The notes beneath the pieces were generated by a model, which ran no database searches, was not told the DNA's origin, and worked only from the letters and a program-made list of their open reading frames with translations. From Piper betle (lineage: Eukaryota > Streptophyta > Magnoliopsida > Piperales > Piperaceae), in contig JAURVB010014457.1 of the NCBI GenBank assembly GCA_033002965.1, positions 1-64,000 of the forward strand: a stretch of 64,000 bases of DNA. Direction: 5' to 3'. Below, one piece after another: positions 24,220 to 37,519 of the stretch (positions within the stretch are counted from its first letter, which is position 1; each line of letters begins with the position of its first letter). Made by a program: the position numbers and the translations under genes.

Positions 24220-26284
24220 TCTTCAAGCAAAAGGATTATCTGGCACCAAGGGAGAAATTGCACTGGCTAAAAAATATCCCCCAAAAAAAATCACGACCTC
24301 AGATTCTAACCGCAATTTAAACCAACTTTCAATAATTTTCAAACAACTAAAAGCATCAGAATCTGAATACGAAGGGTGGATGCATTAAGATTCAACCATA
24401 AAAAAATAACATTGGAATACAAAAGAGTGATTCTAAATCCAAATTGATCAATATATCATTAAACATTTTCGCCAAAAAGAAGCTAAACACTTAAAGGATT
24501 CTGGACAAGAGGCCTATTTCACCATTTTGGGGCAGCAAAATCAACGAAGATTTAGAATCAGAATAAGAGATTGAAGCGGAGTAAGATTCAGTACTAAAAG
24601 AGATAGCACGGACGTATAAAAAAGCGATTCTAAATCCAAACCGATAAACGCGCGGCATTAAACTTTTCTGCAAGGAACCGCATACGCATATGTGCATGCT
24701 CCAAAGAGAAACCTATTTCCCCATTTTCGAGAGACAATTCGGTGGAAACCCCAAAACTGGGAGACGCTATCGACCTAGAACACCGCACAAGCAGCCCGCA
24801 ATGGGCAAGAAACACCAAGACGAAGAAGATAAGAAGCGAAAGCTCTTGCTTTTACCGGCCAAGCGAAGAGCCGGCGGAGGTCGGCGGCGGAGAACGGCGA
24901 AGAGCCGGTGGCTGGCCGGCGTACAAAATCAGATATGGTCGGGCCGGGTCTTGTTTGCTAGTCTGCCCGACCAAGAAAAGCCAAACTCATGACGAACCGA
25001 CTCGGTTAAATTCGTCGTCCCGGTCCCACCCACCCCGGGGTAAAATAGGGTAAAGGATTATTTTTTATTTTTTATTTATTTTTTGGAATTGCCTTGCCTT
25101 TTTTCTAGCCAGAATACCTTGAAATATCTATCCATTGTTGTCTTGGAAAAAGAAGAACAATTGAAACGATTTTTTTAATAATGAAACATTGTAATAATAG
25201 ACCTAATTCATCTCTTGGATAATTGTCAATGGTGGGTGCTACATTTTTATTTTTATTTTTTAAAAATAAAAATGAAGCTTGTGATAAACTCGTATATATA
25301 GATTGGACGTGGCCTCCCCTTCAAATCGTGACTAACCCTCTAATTTTGCCTTCCAAACTTGGAAGGTGGAGGCCGCATAAAAAAATTTTACAACAAAAAC
25401 AAAAGAAAAGAAAAAACAAGAGGCAGATAAAAATGAAGACATCTCCCATAGATTTGATGAGTTTAAGCTATTTCCCGCGTTTAAACCCGAAATATCGTAG
25501 ACAACGCAGATATACAAAAACATAAAAACAATGATCTCGCTCGTTTAGTGAGTAAATCACAATTGCACCAGGGTGCATGCTATATCTTTGCTCTAACCAT
25601 TTTATAAAACAAAATGGAAGGGACAAGTTCTACAAGTCCGACCCAAAACTTTACAACATGTCCATTCAAGGTGGCATCCAATTAAACATGACAACATTCA
25701 AACTAGATGAGGCAGCAAACCTAAAGCAAGCTGGTATACAAAATAGATACAACCTAATACCTTTGCAACTCATAACCTAGTACAGATAGAGGTGGTAAGT
25801 AGGAAGTTTACGAGGAAAAATTGTGGGAGTTCAATTTTGCAGAGTGACACAGAAATTTTTTGTGTTGCTGCTGATTAATTGGAAGATCAGTAAACAAAAT
25901 AATGTAGTTAGCTGCAATATAATCGGTGGTGTAGGTACCAAATTAATGGCAATCAGTGCAGACCACAGAATTTCCCCCGGGAACCATCATTGAAGCTGTT
26001 CCACACAGACCGGCCAGGTTATCAAACTGGAAATCAGTAGCATTTAGTTTACCACATAATGCAATCGACAAAACAAAACTCAAGAGTCTATCTACCTCAA
26101 TCATCCCATAGAACGCAGAAACTGGTAGCGATTGCTATTCAATGATTTTGATCCAACAACCACCCTATACCCGAGCAATACTGATCATAAAGAAGATACA
26201 TAAGATGATCCCAGCCAAACAGACAAGCATCAACTGGAAGATATACACTACAATAACAAAACGTGGAACATCAAAATAACATGT
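24220..26284. other. 5' region of MULE copy 1 and 3' flank of copy 2
   Basis: 24700-25030 is GC-rich with GCCGGCGG words and probably holds the promoter or an untranslated first exon of copy 1; the sequence just before the copy-1 start ends in an acceptor-like TTGAAG. Plus-strand frames here (24690-25053) are Lys/Arg-rich and look like chance. 25040-26280 is AT-rich without a recognised gene. Confidence 0.45.
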
Positions 26285-29200
26285 TTACCTATTTAAATCA
26301 GGTTCGATAAGAGTACTCGCAAAATCAATGCCCAGTAGTGTTTTTTTGCATGATCTCTTGTTGTGCCCCATCTCTCCACACGCACTACACATTCTAGGCT
26401 GGCTTGCGGGTGATTTTAAATCAGCAGTTTTGGTTTTTGGTCTCCCAATACGCTTTTTGACTTTAGGCGGCAATACAACAAGCAATGGACCTTCACTAGC
26501 CTGCCATTTTGACCTATCATATACAGGACATATCTCTTCTTTATACGCTTCCAAGTACATTTTGGCCAAGTACCATTTCTGACAAAAATGGTACGGATCA
26601 TATCGTGCAAAATCAATGGCTGCCATTGCATGATCACATGGCAAGCCCACCATTTGAAATAAACCACATGAGCAGGCTCCATCTCGTAATCTTACATGGT
26701 CTTGATATAAATTAGAATTAACTTGAAAGTCATCAACAGAAGCTTGAGAAACGAGAAATTGTTGCCCAATTTCACGAGCTTTACGGATATGTTGTTCTCC
26801 ATATTGAGTTAAGGGCTTTGTCCATGTAACACCTTCTCTCCTGCGTTTATTGAAGTACTCTGCAGTTTTCTTTCTAGTATGCTCGATCAATAAAAAAACA
26901 GGCAATGAGCTTGCATCCTTAAGAAAGGAGTTAGCCAAGGCAGGTTTGTTAGTTGACAATACATCATATCTATTTCCTTCAAAGTAAGCATTTGCCCACT
27001 TCTCTTTTGCTACTGCCAAAAGGCTCCTGTAAGCTTGCTCATTCTGACTTTTAATTCCTTCCATTAGCTTTACATATTCACACACCCTTGAAGTCTTTGC
27101 TGCCTTCCAAAAGAGTTCTTCCACAATCACATCCTTGTACTCATCATATAAAGTTGCACTCAAGTGTTTGACACAGTAGCTATGCATCACGTTTGGGAAC
27201 ACTTCGTTTATTGCTTCAGTCAATTCCTCATCTCTTTTCGATATAAAAGTGATCTCACCACGTTCTCCTTCATTTGACAATAAAACATGCTTTTGCAACA
27301 AATCAAAAAACCATTTCCAAGTCTCAGGAGATTCATCTTCAACCACTGCATATGCCACAGGAAGACCTCCTCCATTGCCATCCACACCAGATGCAACTAA
27401 TAATTTACCTGGATATTTTCCTGTCAAGTCAACGTCATCAAAAATTAGTAGATGCCTCATTGTTTCAATGAAGGAACGCTTAACAATCCCAAATGTCCAG
27501 AAGGCCCGAAGAAATGACTGATCGCCATCCTCATGTAAGTCGCAAGATCTAGCAACCAACAAAAAGCTACCAGGGTTTGTCCTTTCCAGCTCCAAGGAAT
27601 ATGCAGGTAGGAGACCATAAGATTCTTCAAGATTTTTTGTTGCATTTTCGGTCAGGATATCTTTTGCCCTATGAGCTCTCCTATAGCTAATTTTTACACT
27701 CCACTGTTTCTCAATATAGCTAGCTATCTGACCTGGAGTGAAGTCTCTACCAACAAAATTACCTTTGCACACATGTGCTACCCATGCTGCAGTGGCAAGT
27801 GGATTATTCTGAGACTTCTTCAAGGAAGAACAACTGTGCTCTGGTTCATATCGTTTAATTTTCACCATATCCTTAGTTTTTATTGCTCGGATTCTCCATT
27901 TGCAACTAGAATCTTTGCATCGGGCTGCAAATTTTGTTTTTTGCATTCTGTAGTTGAATAAGCAAACTTATTGCGTATGGCACTTTCTTGCAGCACCAAT
28001 TTAAAGTGATCAATATCTTGGAATACTGCGCCCAACTTTAAAGTGGGATTGAGAGTAATGTCCAAAGTATGCAGTGGCGTGTTCACCAAGAAATCCATCC
28101 TGAACACGTGCTTGAGAGTGTTCTCGTGATTCACTGATAGCAGTTTCACTGGGTGTACAAGTAATGCAATGATCTTCACTAGCAGAGTGAGATGTTTCTC
28201 CTCCTCCAGCCATTCTGTCATCCACTGGTGCTCCAACAGCTGTATCCGTTCGTTTATTCTTAGTTTGTTTTCTATTGGTTCCATCCGCATTATTCCTGTT
28301 GTTAGAAAAAGGTATAATATGTTGAAATGAATACATTGAGTTAAACAAAAGTAATATGGATACTATCAAGGTATGAAAATTTATACACAAAACCCACCAA
28401 ACAAGTATTAATAAAAATACAATTTTTTTCCTAATAATCCATTTGCTCTCAATCTTTGTGGAACTGAAAATATGGCCATCACCATCACCATCCACCTTTC
28501 ACCAAAAAAAATGGTGGTGATGCATACACATTATTTACACATTCCCAACAATCACTAGATTCACATGTACATTCTATAGTTTTAGATCACTTTTAATGGT
28601 ATCCACTTTCACGTTTTTCTTGTCTTCCTTTTTCCTCTTAAAGCCACCATAAAAGAGGATACGGTATCAATAACAACTAAATCCAATACAAACCATACAA
28701 GGCAACATATCTGGAGTATTATAGCCTTGCCACTTCGTTTACATGAAATTTAAAATCCTTTCTAATCTTCTCATACATCTATAACCTCATTCTCATATCA
28801 ACAAATGACAAATAAAAGGAGCAAAGGCCGTAGAATTGTAAAGAAATAAACAGGGCACCTGCTTCAGTTGGTTTACCTTGAATCAATTTCGTTCATTCCT
28901 AACGTGACTAAAAATTTCCATATAAACCATCAATAAAATGTAATAAATTTACAAAACACCTATTGAAATAAACAAAGAAATGCACCTCAAAATAAGAGCA
29001 CATTAGTTTATGTATATACTTTGAGCAGGCCTCGAAACTGACCTCATCTCAAAGTTTTGGAAAAATGCATCAAATAACCTACAGTGTTTTATTCAAGAAC
29101 ATACCTAATACATGAGAATTTAATGACTTAAGATAAAGCATACATTGAGGATGATCTATTTGATAGGCTTATCATGATAATGACAACAATCAAGATTCAA

Positions 29201-29701
29201 GATCTTAGAAAATCCATATATGAAAAAAATTAACCATTGTGAAGAAGATATGCAGGATGGCTGGAAAATAGAGCAATACCTGAGAGGTGGATCATCAACT
29301 TCCTTCAGGGCCTGCCTATAATTCGAACCTGCATCCTCTGATGGCACAGATTGTGATGCATGATTGAGTGTACCTACTGCTGTGGGCTTGATCACATATA
29401 AGCTCACTGCAATGCAACTTTTAGAGTCAAACATTGTCATTGTCACCTCCAAGTCATCATCATCATTGACATCATAAATCACCACATGGGATGAATCTGC
29501 CATAAAGCGGCATTTAATAGACAGCGGTGAACTGGTAGGGTCTGTTCCAAGCTTCTCATGTATCAAAGACAATAGATCTTCATACTGAATGTTCCTTGCA
29601 ACCTTAATTCCTTTCTTGCTCCCTCCAACATACTCAGGAGTGCCTTCCTCATACAAGCGACCATCATAGTGTATAAAGAAACACACTTTATTTTGCTTCA
29701 T
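26285..29701 (-). pseudogene. MULE transposase-derived gene with PB1 domain (MUSTANG-B-like), copy 2, frameshifted
   Basis: Tandem sister of the gene at 20690-24219, same strand, same two-exon plan (29280-29701 and 26285-28295), same domain order. The start is taken at ATG 29701 (MKQNKVCFF), matching copy 1; a longer in-frame N-terminus (to 29752) contains an acceptor-like CTTGTAG just before it, so it is probably intron. It has PB1, the MuDR zinc segment (ARCKDSSCKWRIRA), the core (FDDVDLTGKYPGKLLVASGV), SWIM (CSCGLFQMVGLPCDHAM) and knuckle (CSACGEMGHNKRSC). The SDR position reads SKRD. Two frame changes: an extra G (CC at 28095-28096) and a short A run (T run 27937-27942 on the plus strand). 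The last 553 codons are uninterrupted. Similar conservation across both copies suggests past selection. Confidence 0.8.
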
Positions 29702-31639
29702 TCTACAAGCTGGGAAATTATCTGGCACAAAAAAACAAAATGCCATGCTCAAATAATTCAGCCTTTTTTCTTAAAAAAGAAAAAAACTAGTCGCAACTTT
29801 TATCTTTAAAAAAAAAACACTTTTCACTGCCCATAACACAATCACCCATTTTCAAACACATTGAACCAAAGGCAAGGATCTATCGCCTATAAACATAAAC
29901 AAACATTTTCAACTAATAAATGTGCATGTGTGTGGAGAGAGAGAGAGATGCCAGCTATAACATGTAATTTCAGAAAAATAAAACAACTTTCTGATTACCC
30001 AAGACACCATCATCCAATTCTCGAAACCCTCAAAACAAATTATGACAAAGGCATGGATCCATCCCTTACAAACTTGAACAACAAACATATTCAACAAATA
30101 AATCTAAAAACCAAAACAAACATACACTATATTCCTCTAAGAAACAACCCTAATCAACAAATAAATCCTAATTTCACCACCTCGCTCATGTTTCATCAAC
30201 CACCTTCTCAAACCATCTTTGTACAACGGCAGATGACCTAATATTGGAAATACACAAACAATCCACCCATTTTGGACGAAAAAAAAACCCATTTCGCAAA
30301 TTAGTCAAAATTTTGGAAAAAGCCCCAGGCTTGGAGAAGATGTCGACCGAGAAACCCTCTACTACCAGCAACACCCGGCATTCATGAAGAAAAAGGGGCA
30401 TTAATGAAGAAAAAGCTGCGAGCTTACGCGACGCTCAAAGTAGGGGAAGAAGAAGGATGCGAAGGGGAAAGATTGGAGCTTTACCGTAGATGGGAAACGA
30501 GCGGCAGCGGCTACGGACGGAGAAGCGGCGGAGACGGCGCAGCGCGGCGGCGACGGCCGATCGACGACGAAATATGATATGGAGTTGTTCTCCATCGGTA
30601 AACGTCTCGTTCTTGTGGGTCCCACTAGGTGATAGGTAAAAATAAAATGTATAGTTGCGTTAAAAAAATATTTATATTTATAGTTTGGTTAAAATCGATT
30701 TAATAACTTATTATTAAATTCTATTTGACATTTATTGAATAACTAGTGGAGCCACTGCAAGATCTGAGACAAATACTAATTATAATAGAAATTATAATAA
30801 AATTCGAAAATAAATCTTGATTGTAATAAAAAAAATGTTAAATGATTTGAAATAAATCATAATTTTAAAAAAAATAATTTTTTTTTACAAATAAAAATTA
30901 AAAATAATATTATAAAATAAGTAGAGGATATTTGACAATACTGTATTAAAAGTCTTTAATTTTATATTATTATAAAAATTAAAATAAAATCTAATTATAA
31001 TATAAATTGAAACAAATTTTAATTACAATAGAATAATATTAAAGAATTTGAAATAAAACATAATTCAAATAAAAATATAAGTTTTGTAATAATGAGAAAT
31101 AAATGATAATATTATAAAATAATAATTACAATATAAAAGTATTAAAGGAATTATTTTTCCCTCTTTAGGAAGATCAATTAAAGTCAATATTTTATTAATT
31201 TTCATTGACTTTATCACATCTTTTATTGTTTTTTTCTACTTATCACTAATAGAACTTGAAAGTGTTTCTTAAACATTTTCAAGTTCATCTTCACCAAACT
31301 ATATTAATTTCCCTGTGAAGCATAAAAGTTTTGGTCTAAATGTCAAATCGACGTCGAAGTACTAAAATACAATCACTTTAACGTATTTATCCTATTTTAA
31401 AATTTTAAATATTCTTTTCATTTACATTGGAATTAAATTCCCCTTTAATTTCCAGAACTGGTTGAATTTGGTTGTTCTAGTTTCAATATCTTCCATTTCA
31501 AATAAATGGAGATTTGATATCACTTCTTTGTGAAAAAATATTTTTCTAAGATTTGACATCCTTATACTCAAGTTAAGTAATACTTTCATCAGTCTGTTCA
31601 CCAATGAACACATACCTCTTGGAATGTTCAATATCTAAT
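29702..31639. other. 5' region of MULE copy 2 and AT-rich repeats
   Basis: 30400-30625 is GC-rich; on the minus strand it contains an exon-like block ending TACG|GTAAAG that may be the first exon of MULE copy 2. The preceding segment (30560-30760) is partly repeated at 32810-32990. 30640-31640 is AT-rich debris. Confidence 0.45.
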
Positions 31640-32230
31640 AAAGATAGATTTTTTATCACGTAGACTTAACTTGCCAAATTTACTAGAAGGATCATGAATA
31701 TAAGCAACAGATCCCGAGGGTCTTAAATGACTAAGTTCAGGTTTACGACTTGTCTATACTTCATATGGAGTCGAAAATACTTTACATGGTTGGTACTCGA
31801 TTAAGTAAATGAACCGTTGTTAAAAAAAACATCTCCCTATAATGAAATATGGAGGTTTACTTGTGTTATCATTGACGTAACCATATTGAGAAAAGTTCTA
31901 TTCCTACGCTCAACAGTTCTATTTTACTGAGGATTGTATGTAATAGACAATTAACGATTAATTCTCTTCTTTTCACAACCGCTCTCTAAATTAATCAGAG
32001 AGGTGCTCGCCACCTCGATTAGTTTTCAAAACCTTAAGTTTGGTGTTGATAAAGGACATACATTATATGCAAGTTATTTTCTATGTGAATATCTATCCAC
32101 CATAACATGTGATTCATACACGTGTGTTATTTCAACCAAGATGATAATAGAAAAATAATCTATGGTTCTCCATTGAATGAGATCCTCAAAATAGAACTGC
32201 TTTTTAATATCTTTAGTTGCTTTTAATTAT
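31640..32230 (-). mobile_element. Degenerate Ty1-copia retrotransposon, integrase region
   Basis: Read on the minus strand, fragments in several frames match the copia pol integrase in order: LKTNRGGEH near 32025, VERRNRTFLNMVTSMI near 31900, then HLLNRVPT and a later TPYE/HLRPWG-like region near 31700. Multiple stops and frameshifts are present, so it is dead. LTRs, gag and reverse transcriptase were not found. Confidence 0.75.
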
Positions 32231-33660
32231 ATTTAAAATAGTAAAACGATATTTCTTTCTTTAGTTTACTACCTACAATCATAATAATCTGGTGATAAGA
32301 GGCGAAAAAAGACGATTATAAACTGTATTTAAGTTTAGACCATTACAAAGTATTTGTAATTGAATAATGTAGATGCAAGTAGTGAAGTAAAATAATTTGA
32401 GAAATATGTGATATTTACTAATAATTTGAGGAACAACGATTATATATCAGCTTCTATGTATCCTTAACAGGTATATAGTTTAAGCTTTTATATTTAGTGG
32501 TACACACAGGTCGCACAACTTACTTTAGTATAAAAACTCTTTTAAAATACTATTACGTATTTTTATGTGCGAGTAAGAGATTTAATTTGGTGGTGCTCAT
32601 GAGTTGGTAATGCACCTTTATCCCACTATGCGTGAGTTGGAAACGTTGGCGTATTTTTTGGTAGAGACCAAACAAATTATAATTGTAATAAAAAAGTAAA
32701 ATTTTTACTATTAAAAAATAAAAGATAATATTGTAAAATAATTAGAGGACACGTGACAACTCCATATTAAAAATCCTGTATTTTATTAGTTAGAGGATAT
32801 GTGACTACTGACAGAGAAGGCGGAGTTGTTCCATACGGCTTGTTCTTGTGGGTCCCACTAGTTGAAAGGTAAAAAAATATACTTATATGTTAGTTGCGGT
32901 GAAAAAATATTTATAGTATGATTAAGATGGATTAAACTTAAAAATAAATGTAATTCAATCCGAACTTTGTTGAATAATTAGTTGAAACTCGTATTAATTC
33001 AATTCAATAATTAATTGAACCTGATTTAGCCTTGTGTGTAATAATTAGCTCGAACTCATATCAGCTTTAATTCACTTTTTATCGTTCATATAAGAAAATG
33101 GTGATAAAAGTAGAATTTTCATTTAAATTCCCACAATGAAATATGTTGAAAATAAATAGATAACGCATTAACTCGTATTTTAAACCAAATCAAACTAACT
33201 CTGTGTTGCTTGATGATATCAATATTGAGGCTCTTCGTTTATGACTCCCATGATTATACTAGTGTTATTTTTTACAAGAGGGAACAAAAAGATATCTATT
33301 TATTTTTTAAAGAATCATTGGCCTCTTTTTTAGATCAAAGTGAGGTGAATCATTTATTCACTTGTATATCAGTCATGAGCTTCCCAAACTTTGACACAGT
33401 TTCTCTGGAGTCTAGACCACATTGTCATGAGTTTCCCAAACTTGACCAGAGTAAACAAGACTGGCACTGAATTCCTGCAGAAATTTTCTTCACATGCAGT
33501 TAAATATCATCGAAAAAAATTGTTTTGCTGGTCTACAGGTCAGGTCTAAATCTTCCACTCGCTCCTATAAAAAATGGAGGAGAAATAGACAAATCCACCG
33601 GCAAAGCACAATGTAATTCAATCACATATTGCCAGCATATACATACAGAAGTCACATCTA
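32231..33660. other. AT-rich intergenic with a partial copy of the 30.6-kb promoter-like segment
   Basis: 32690-32775 resembles 30890-30965, and 32810-32990 resembles 30560-30760 (shared words include TTCTTGTGGGTCCCACTAG). No gene is supported. Confidence 0.5.
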
Positions 33661-35646
33661 CTAATGAACATGTTTATCCAAGAATGAGTTAGCCAAGTTG
33701 CTATAGCTAATGCCAACACCTTGTGCACCGGCATATTTTCGAATCAGTTCAATCACTTTGGGCTTCAAAATTTCGCATGTAGGAGTTGTGAGTAGAACAA
33801 TCATATACAATAGCGCAACAGATATGTAACGATATGTTTTCCATCTCTTGAAGAACTAGGATCGGAAAACTCAGAGTTGCATAAAATCTATTAATTGTGA
33901 AGACATGAAGTTTTTTGTTTAAAAGTTCCAGACTTTCTAGCTGAAATACACGATATGAAGACAAATTTATTGGATACAACAAATTGTGCTATTAGTAAAT
34001 CAAAATGGTTCATTGGATTGGCCCTTAATTTCCGACAACCAATATACACGGCCATATCAACCCACTGATTAAACTAGACTCTGCATTATTTTTCATCTAA
34101 CGATTCCTCATACTTGCAATATTTTGACTGGACTAGAAACACACTTCACTATCAACTGAATTCCACCACTTTCAACTATAACTGCAACATTTGCGGGATC
34201 TGCAACAGAGGAAAATAAGTTAATATCAGCTAACTTATAGAAGACTACATAAAAATCTATCCTCATGGGAATGACAATGAAAATTAATAAAAAAGCTAAA
34301 ATGATTCAGACAATCTTGAAGATATAAAAGAAGTGGAGAAGAGGAAGGGAAAAATAGGAATGACCAACACAAGCATTGCAAATTCCACCAACTCCAAATT
34401 CGATGAGTTTTTCATTTGGCTCCGTTATGCAATCAATAAAAAGTTCCAATACATTTAGCTGGACAAACATTCAAACATGCATTAATCCAATATTTTGATC
34501 TATATTGATAGCTTTTAAACTTTTTGTCTTGTCAACTTGACACAACCAAAACCTTGTCCACAATGTTAGGCATTGGGCTCCCTCAAGCAAAATAATAATC
34601 TTAAATAAGTATGAATATGATTCATTCATGAAATCTGTTATTACCTGACAAAGAAAATTATAGTCGTATGGATCAAAGCAAAATTTGCTAAATAAGCTGC
34701 AACTTTCTCCTTTGTCTCTGCATCACGGAGCAGATGAAACATCAAGCATCAAAGTTGCCAAAAATAACGATTACCAAAAAAAAAGTTAACCCCATTTACC
34801 TATCCATTTACAAAATTACTGAAATGTTGTTACTCTAACATCTATTTAAACTTTACCGAAAATCAAATATTAAGGTCTCAAGTCAGTAATTTACTTCTGG
34901 ATAAGTACATCTATCCATGCAGTGATTATGTTTACAATTCTCATTTAACCCTCAACCAACCGATTGAATATGAAGTAATTAAAGAAAATATCCCCTATAA
35001 CAGCAAGTATTCTAATCAAACAAGTCTCTTTCCTGTATTTTAATGTTCTGGTGACTTGTTGTAACAAGTATTTGATAATGTAAAGCTTATTTCCGTTGCA
35101 CAACACAAGACTAATAACAGAGACAACATCAACAAAGTTCAAGTTTCCCTCCACGGTTCTTTTCTATATCCAAAAACCGAGGTTAGAGAATTCTATACAT
35201 CCTGGTAAATAGAGAAAATTGCACAACAACAAGAATATATGTAGAAATACTTCAGCCAGTAAACATGTACCTTCATCAGTTGCATTCTGAAAGACTGACA
35301 ACAGCTCCTGCTAACATAAACACAGACAAAGTAAAAACCTACAAAAACTTTATTGCCAATGTAACTATTGTCTTTCACATTATAGATGCAATGACCAGGC
35401 AAGATAGATTAAATACTGCAATAGATACATGCAACAAAAAAGTCGCATTGTCAAGAGGAGGTGGCAGTCTGGTTTTTGAGTGTCAGTGTTTCAGATGTCA
35501 CATGCCTAAGATGCAAAGAGTTAGTTTCCATTTGGCTGAGTTTGAGATTTTTGAGTGCCATTGCGATGGACTTAAACTCTCCAACTCTATGAAGAGAAAT
35601 TCGACCTCACAAAAGATCTACATATATACCTGAAGATACTGCAACC
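33661..35646 (-). pseudogene. ARMC7-like armadillo-repeat gene, copy B, broken
   Basis: Minus-strand exons in family order: a 17-nt micro-exon 35630-35646 (LQYLQ), 35271-35307 (ELLSVFQNATDE), 34645-34717 (ETKEKVAAYLANFA, then DPYDYNFLCQ in a shifted frame), 34365-34458 (LNVLELFIDCITEPNEKLIE..GVGGICNAC), 34118-34199 (DPANVAVIVESGGIQLIVK) and a truncated last exon 33661 to about 33776 (EILKPKVIELIRKYAGAQG ... SNLANSFLDK). This matches armadillo repeat-containing protein 7, a small ARM-fold protein. Defects: one base lost at 34675-34677, one near 34122, a GC instead of GT donor at 34116-34117, and about 70 bp deleted from the last exon including its acceptor and the VNYALAALYYLC block. The exon for the N-terminal MFTxxQR region was not found. 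Confidence 0.75.
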
Positions 35647-36230
35647 CTGAAAATACTACATACATCCCACGGTCTTACAACAAATCTACAACCAAGATAT
35701 AGACCTGTCACGTTACTTGCAACTCCTAAACCCAGAATTTTTCACTCAATCGTTTTGTCACTGAGTTTGATCTTTGAAGGTGAAGTTAGGGATAGCCTGA
35801 GTTGTTAATTATTATCAAGTTTATTCCGCTCTAGCAAACTAGTGTAATTCATATGAAAATGGTAAAAAGTAAAAATTCTCATTTACCCAGGTTGGTAGAA
35901 ATTTTATAGAAACTTTTGACAAATTTTATTGCAATTATTATTTGTGTGGAATATAAATTTTGTCACCAAGTAAAAAAATTTGTCCAACTTAGTCGACTTG
36001 GATTGGTCCTGATAATTGTTTCAAAATGGAACCTAAAAAGATTAGAACATGGTACGTTCACAACAGTCATTCATGCTATCATTTACAACAAAACTGGCAG
36101 AGCTTCTCGTTACCACATCTCTCTCCAACCCCCCCGCAAATAATCAACAATCCAACCAAAAAAAGCATAACGATATCAACTGCCTTAACCGCCCATCATG
36201 ACGTCCTTCGGAAGGTGTAGTCTTCAAATA
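35647..36230. other. Intergenic between ARMC7-like copies
   Basis: No coding block recognised. The missing first exon of copy B would be expected here on the minus strand, but I could not identify it. Confidence 0.4.
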
Positions 36231-36480
36231 TAGGACTTACAGTGGTTGCCCTTTTATTTCCAGACTGTGACCATTGAGGTAGACCTCCACCATTGCGCTT
36301 AATTGTCTTCCCGTGTTCTCCCATTACTATCTCATCGACCAACTCATCAAACTCAATGTCACGTCTACGAGTTGACTGTCACCATTCATCATAGTCGAAC
36401 CTTTCACTTGGCCACTCGGTTTTTGGGACCTGTTGCCTGTGTTTGCCGTTTTCTTTGAAGAGCGAGAGACTTCGTTGCAA
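36231..36480 (-). pseudogene. Exon-like fragment of an unidentified protein
   Basis: On the minus strand a frame of about 75 codons reads ...VPKTEWPSERFDYDEW, a TGA stop, then RRRDIEFDELVDEIVMGEHG, KTIKRNGGGLPQWSQSGNKR, ending ATT|GTAAGT, a good splice donor. The composition (charged, Trp and Asp/Glu patterned) is that of real protein. I do not recognise the family. It sits exactly at the boundary of the ARMC7-like duplication (36480), so it may be a captured or stranded exon. Confidence 0.45.
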
Positions 36481-36638
36481 AAATGTTCTTCACGTACAGT
36501 TAAAATATCACGGAAATTTTGTTTGCTGCCCTGCAGACCTTAATCTTCCATCCACTCCATAGAAAAACGGAGAAATAGACAAATCACCAGCAAAGAACAA
36601 TGTATTTCAATCTTATATTTACAGCATACATACACAAC

Positions 36639-37519
36639 TCAATCAACAGGTTTGTCTAAGAATGAGTTAACCAAGTTGCTAAAGCTAACACTAATGCCTT
36701 GTGCACCGGCACATTTTCGAATCAGTTCAACCACTGCGGGCTTCAAAATTTCCCCTTACTAGTGGGATTGCACAGGTAATAAAGGGCAGCAAGAGCATAG
36801 TTGACCTGTCCATTAAAAATTTTGCCGCATGTAAGATTCATGAGTAAAACAATCATATAAAATAGCAGCAGACACGTAACAATATATTTTCCATCACTTT
36901 AAGAACTATTGTTGGATAACTCTGAATTGCATAAAATATATTAAGAATGGTGAAGAAATGAAACTTCTATCTAAAACTTCCAAGCCTCTATACATAAGAT
37001 ATACATAAAGTACAAGGAAAAATCCTTCGGATACACAAATTGTGATATTAATAAATCAAATTGGTTCATCAGAATAGCCCTTCACTTCCAACAACCAATA
37101 TACACAGCCATATCAACCCACAGAATAAACTAAACTCTGCACCATTGTGTAAATAACGATTCTTCATACTTACAATATTCTTGACTGGACTAGACAGACA
37201 CTTCACAATCAATGGAATCCCACCGCATTCAACTATATCTGCAGCATTTGCAGGATCTGCAACGGAGAAACATTAGAAGTTAATATCAACTAAATTATAG
37301 TAGACTACATAAATATCTATCATTCTCAAAATGAAAATGAACATCAATAAAAAGGCTAAAATGATTCAGACAATCTTGACAACATAAAAGTAGTGGACAA
37401 GAGAAAGGGGGAAAAGTAGAAATGACCAACATAAGCATTGCAAATTCCACCAACTTCAAATTCGATGAGTTTTTCATATGGCTCCGTTATGCAATCAATG
37501 AAAGTTCCAATACATTTAA
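36639..37519 (-). pseudogene. ARMC7-like armadillo-repeat gene, copy A, partial duplicate
   Basis: Contains the last three exons only: 37427-37519 (LNVLEL then FIDCITEPYEKLIEFEVGG), 37174-37256 (DPANAADIVECGGIPLIVKC) and 36639-36805 (VNYALAALYYLCNPTSK then EILKPAVVELIRKCAGAQGI, ending SFLDKPVD). Splice sites are good (GTAAGT donor after KNI). Frame is broken by a short T run at 37501-37503 and a short G run at 36752-36755. Similarity with copy B begins near 36480 and ends near 37575; upstream exons are missing, so it is a partial duplicate. Its last exon retains the segment deleted in copy B. Confidence 0.75.

Noticed and set aside
24690..25053. Lys/Arg-rich plus-strand frames
   Set aside because: They lie in the GC-rich 5' region of the minus-strand MULE-derived gene and look like composition artefacts.
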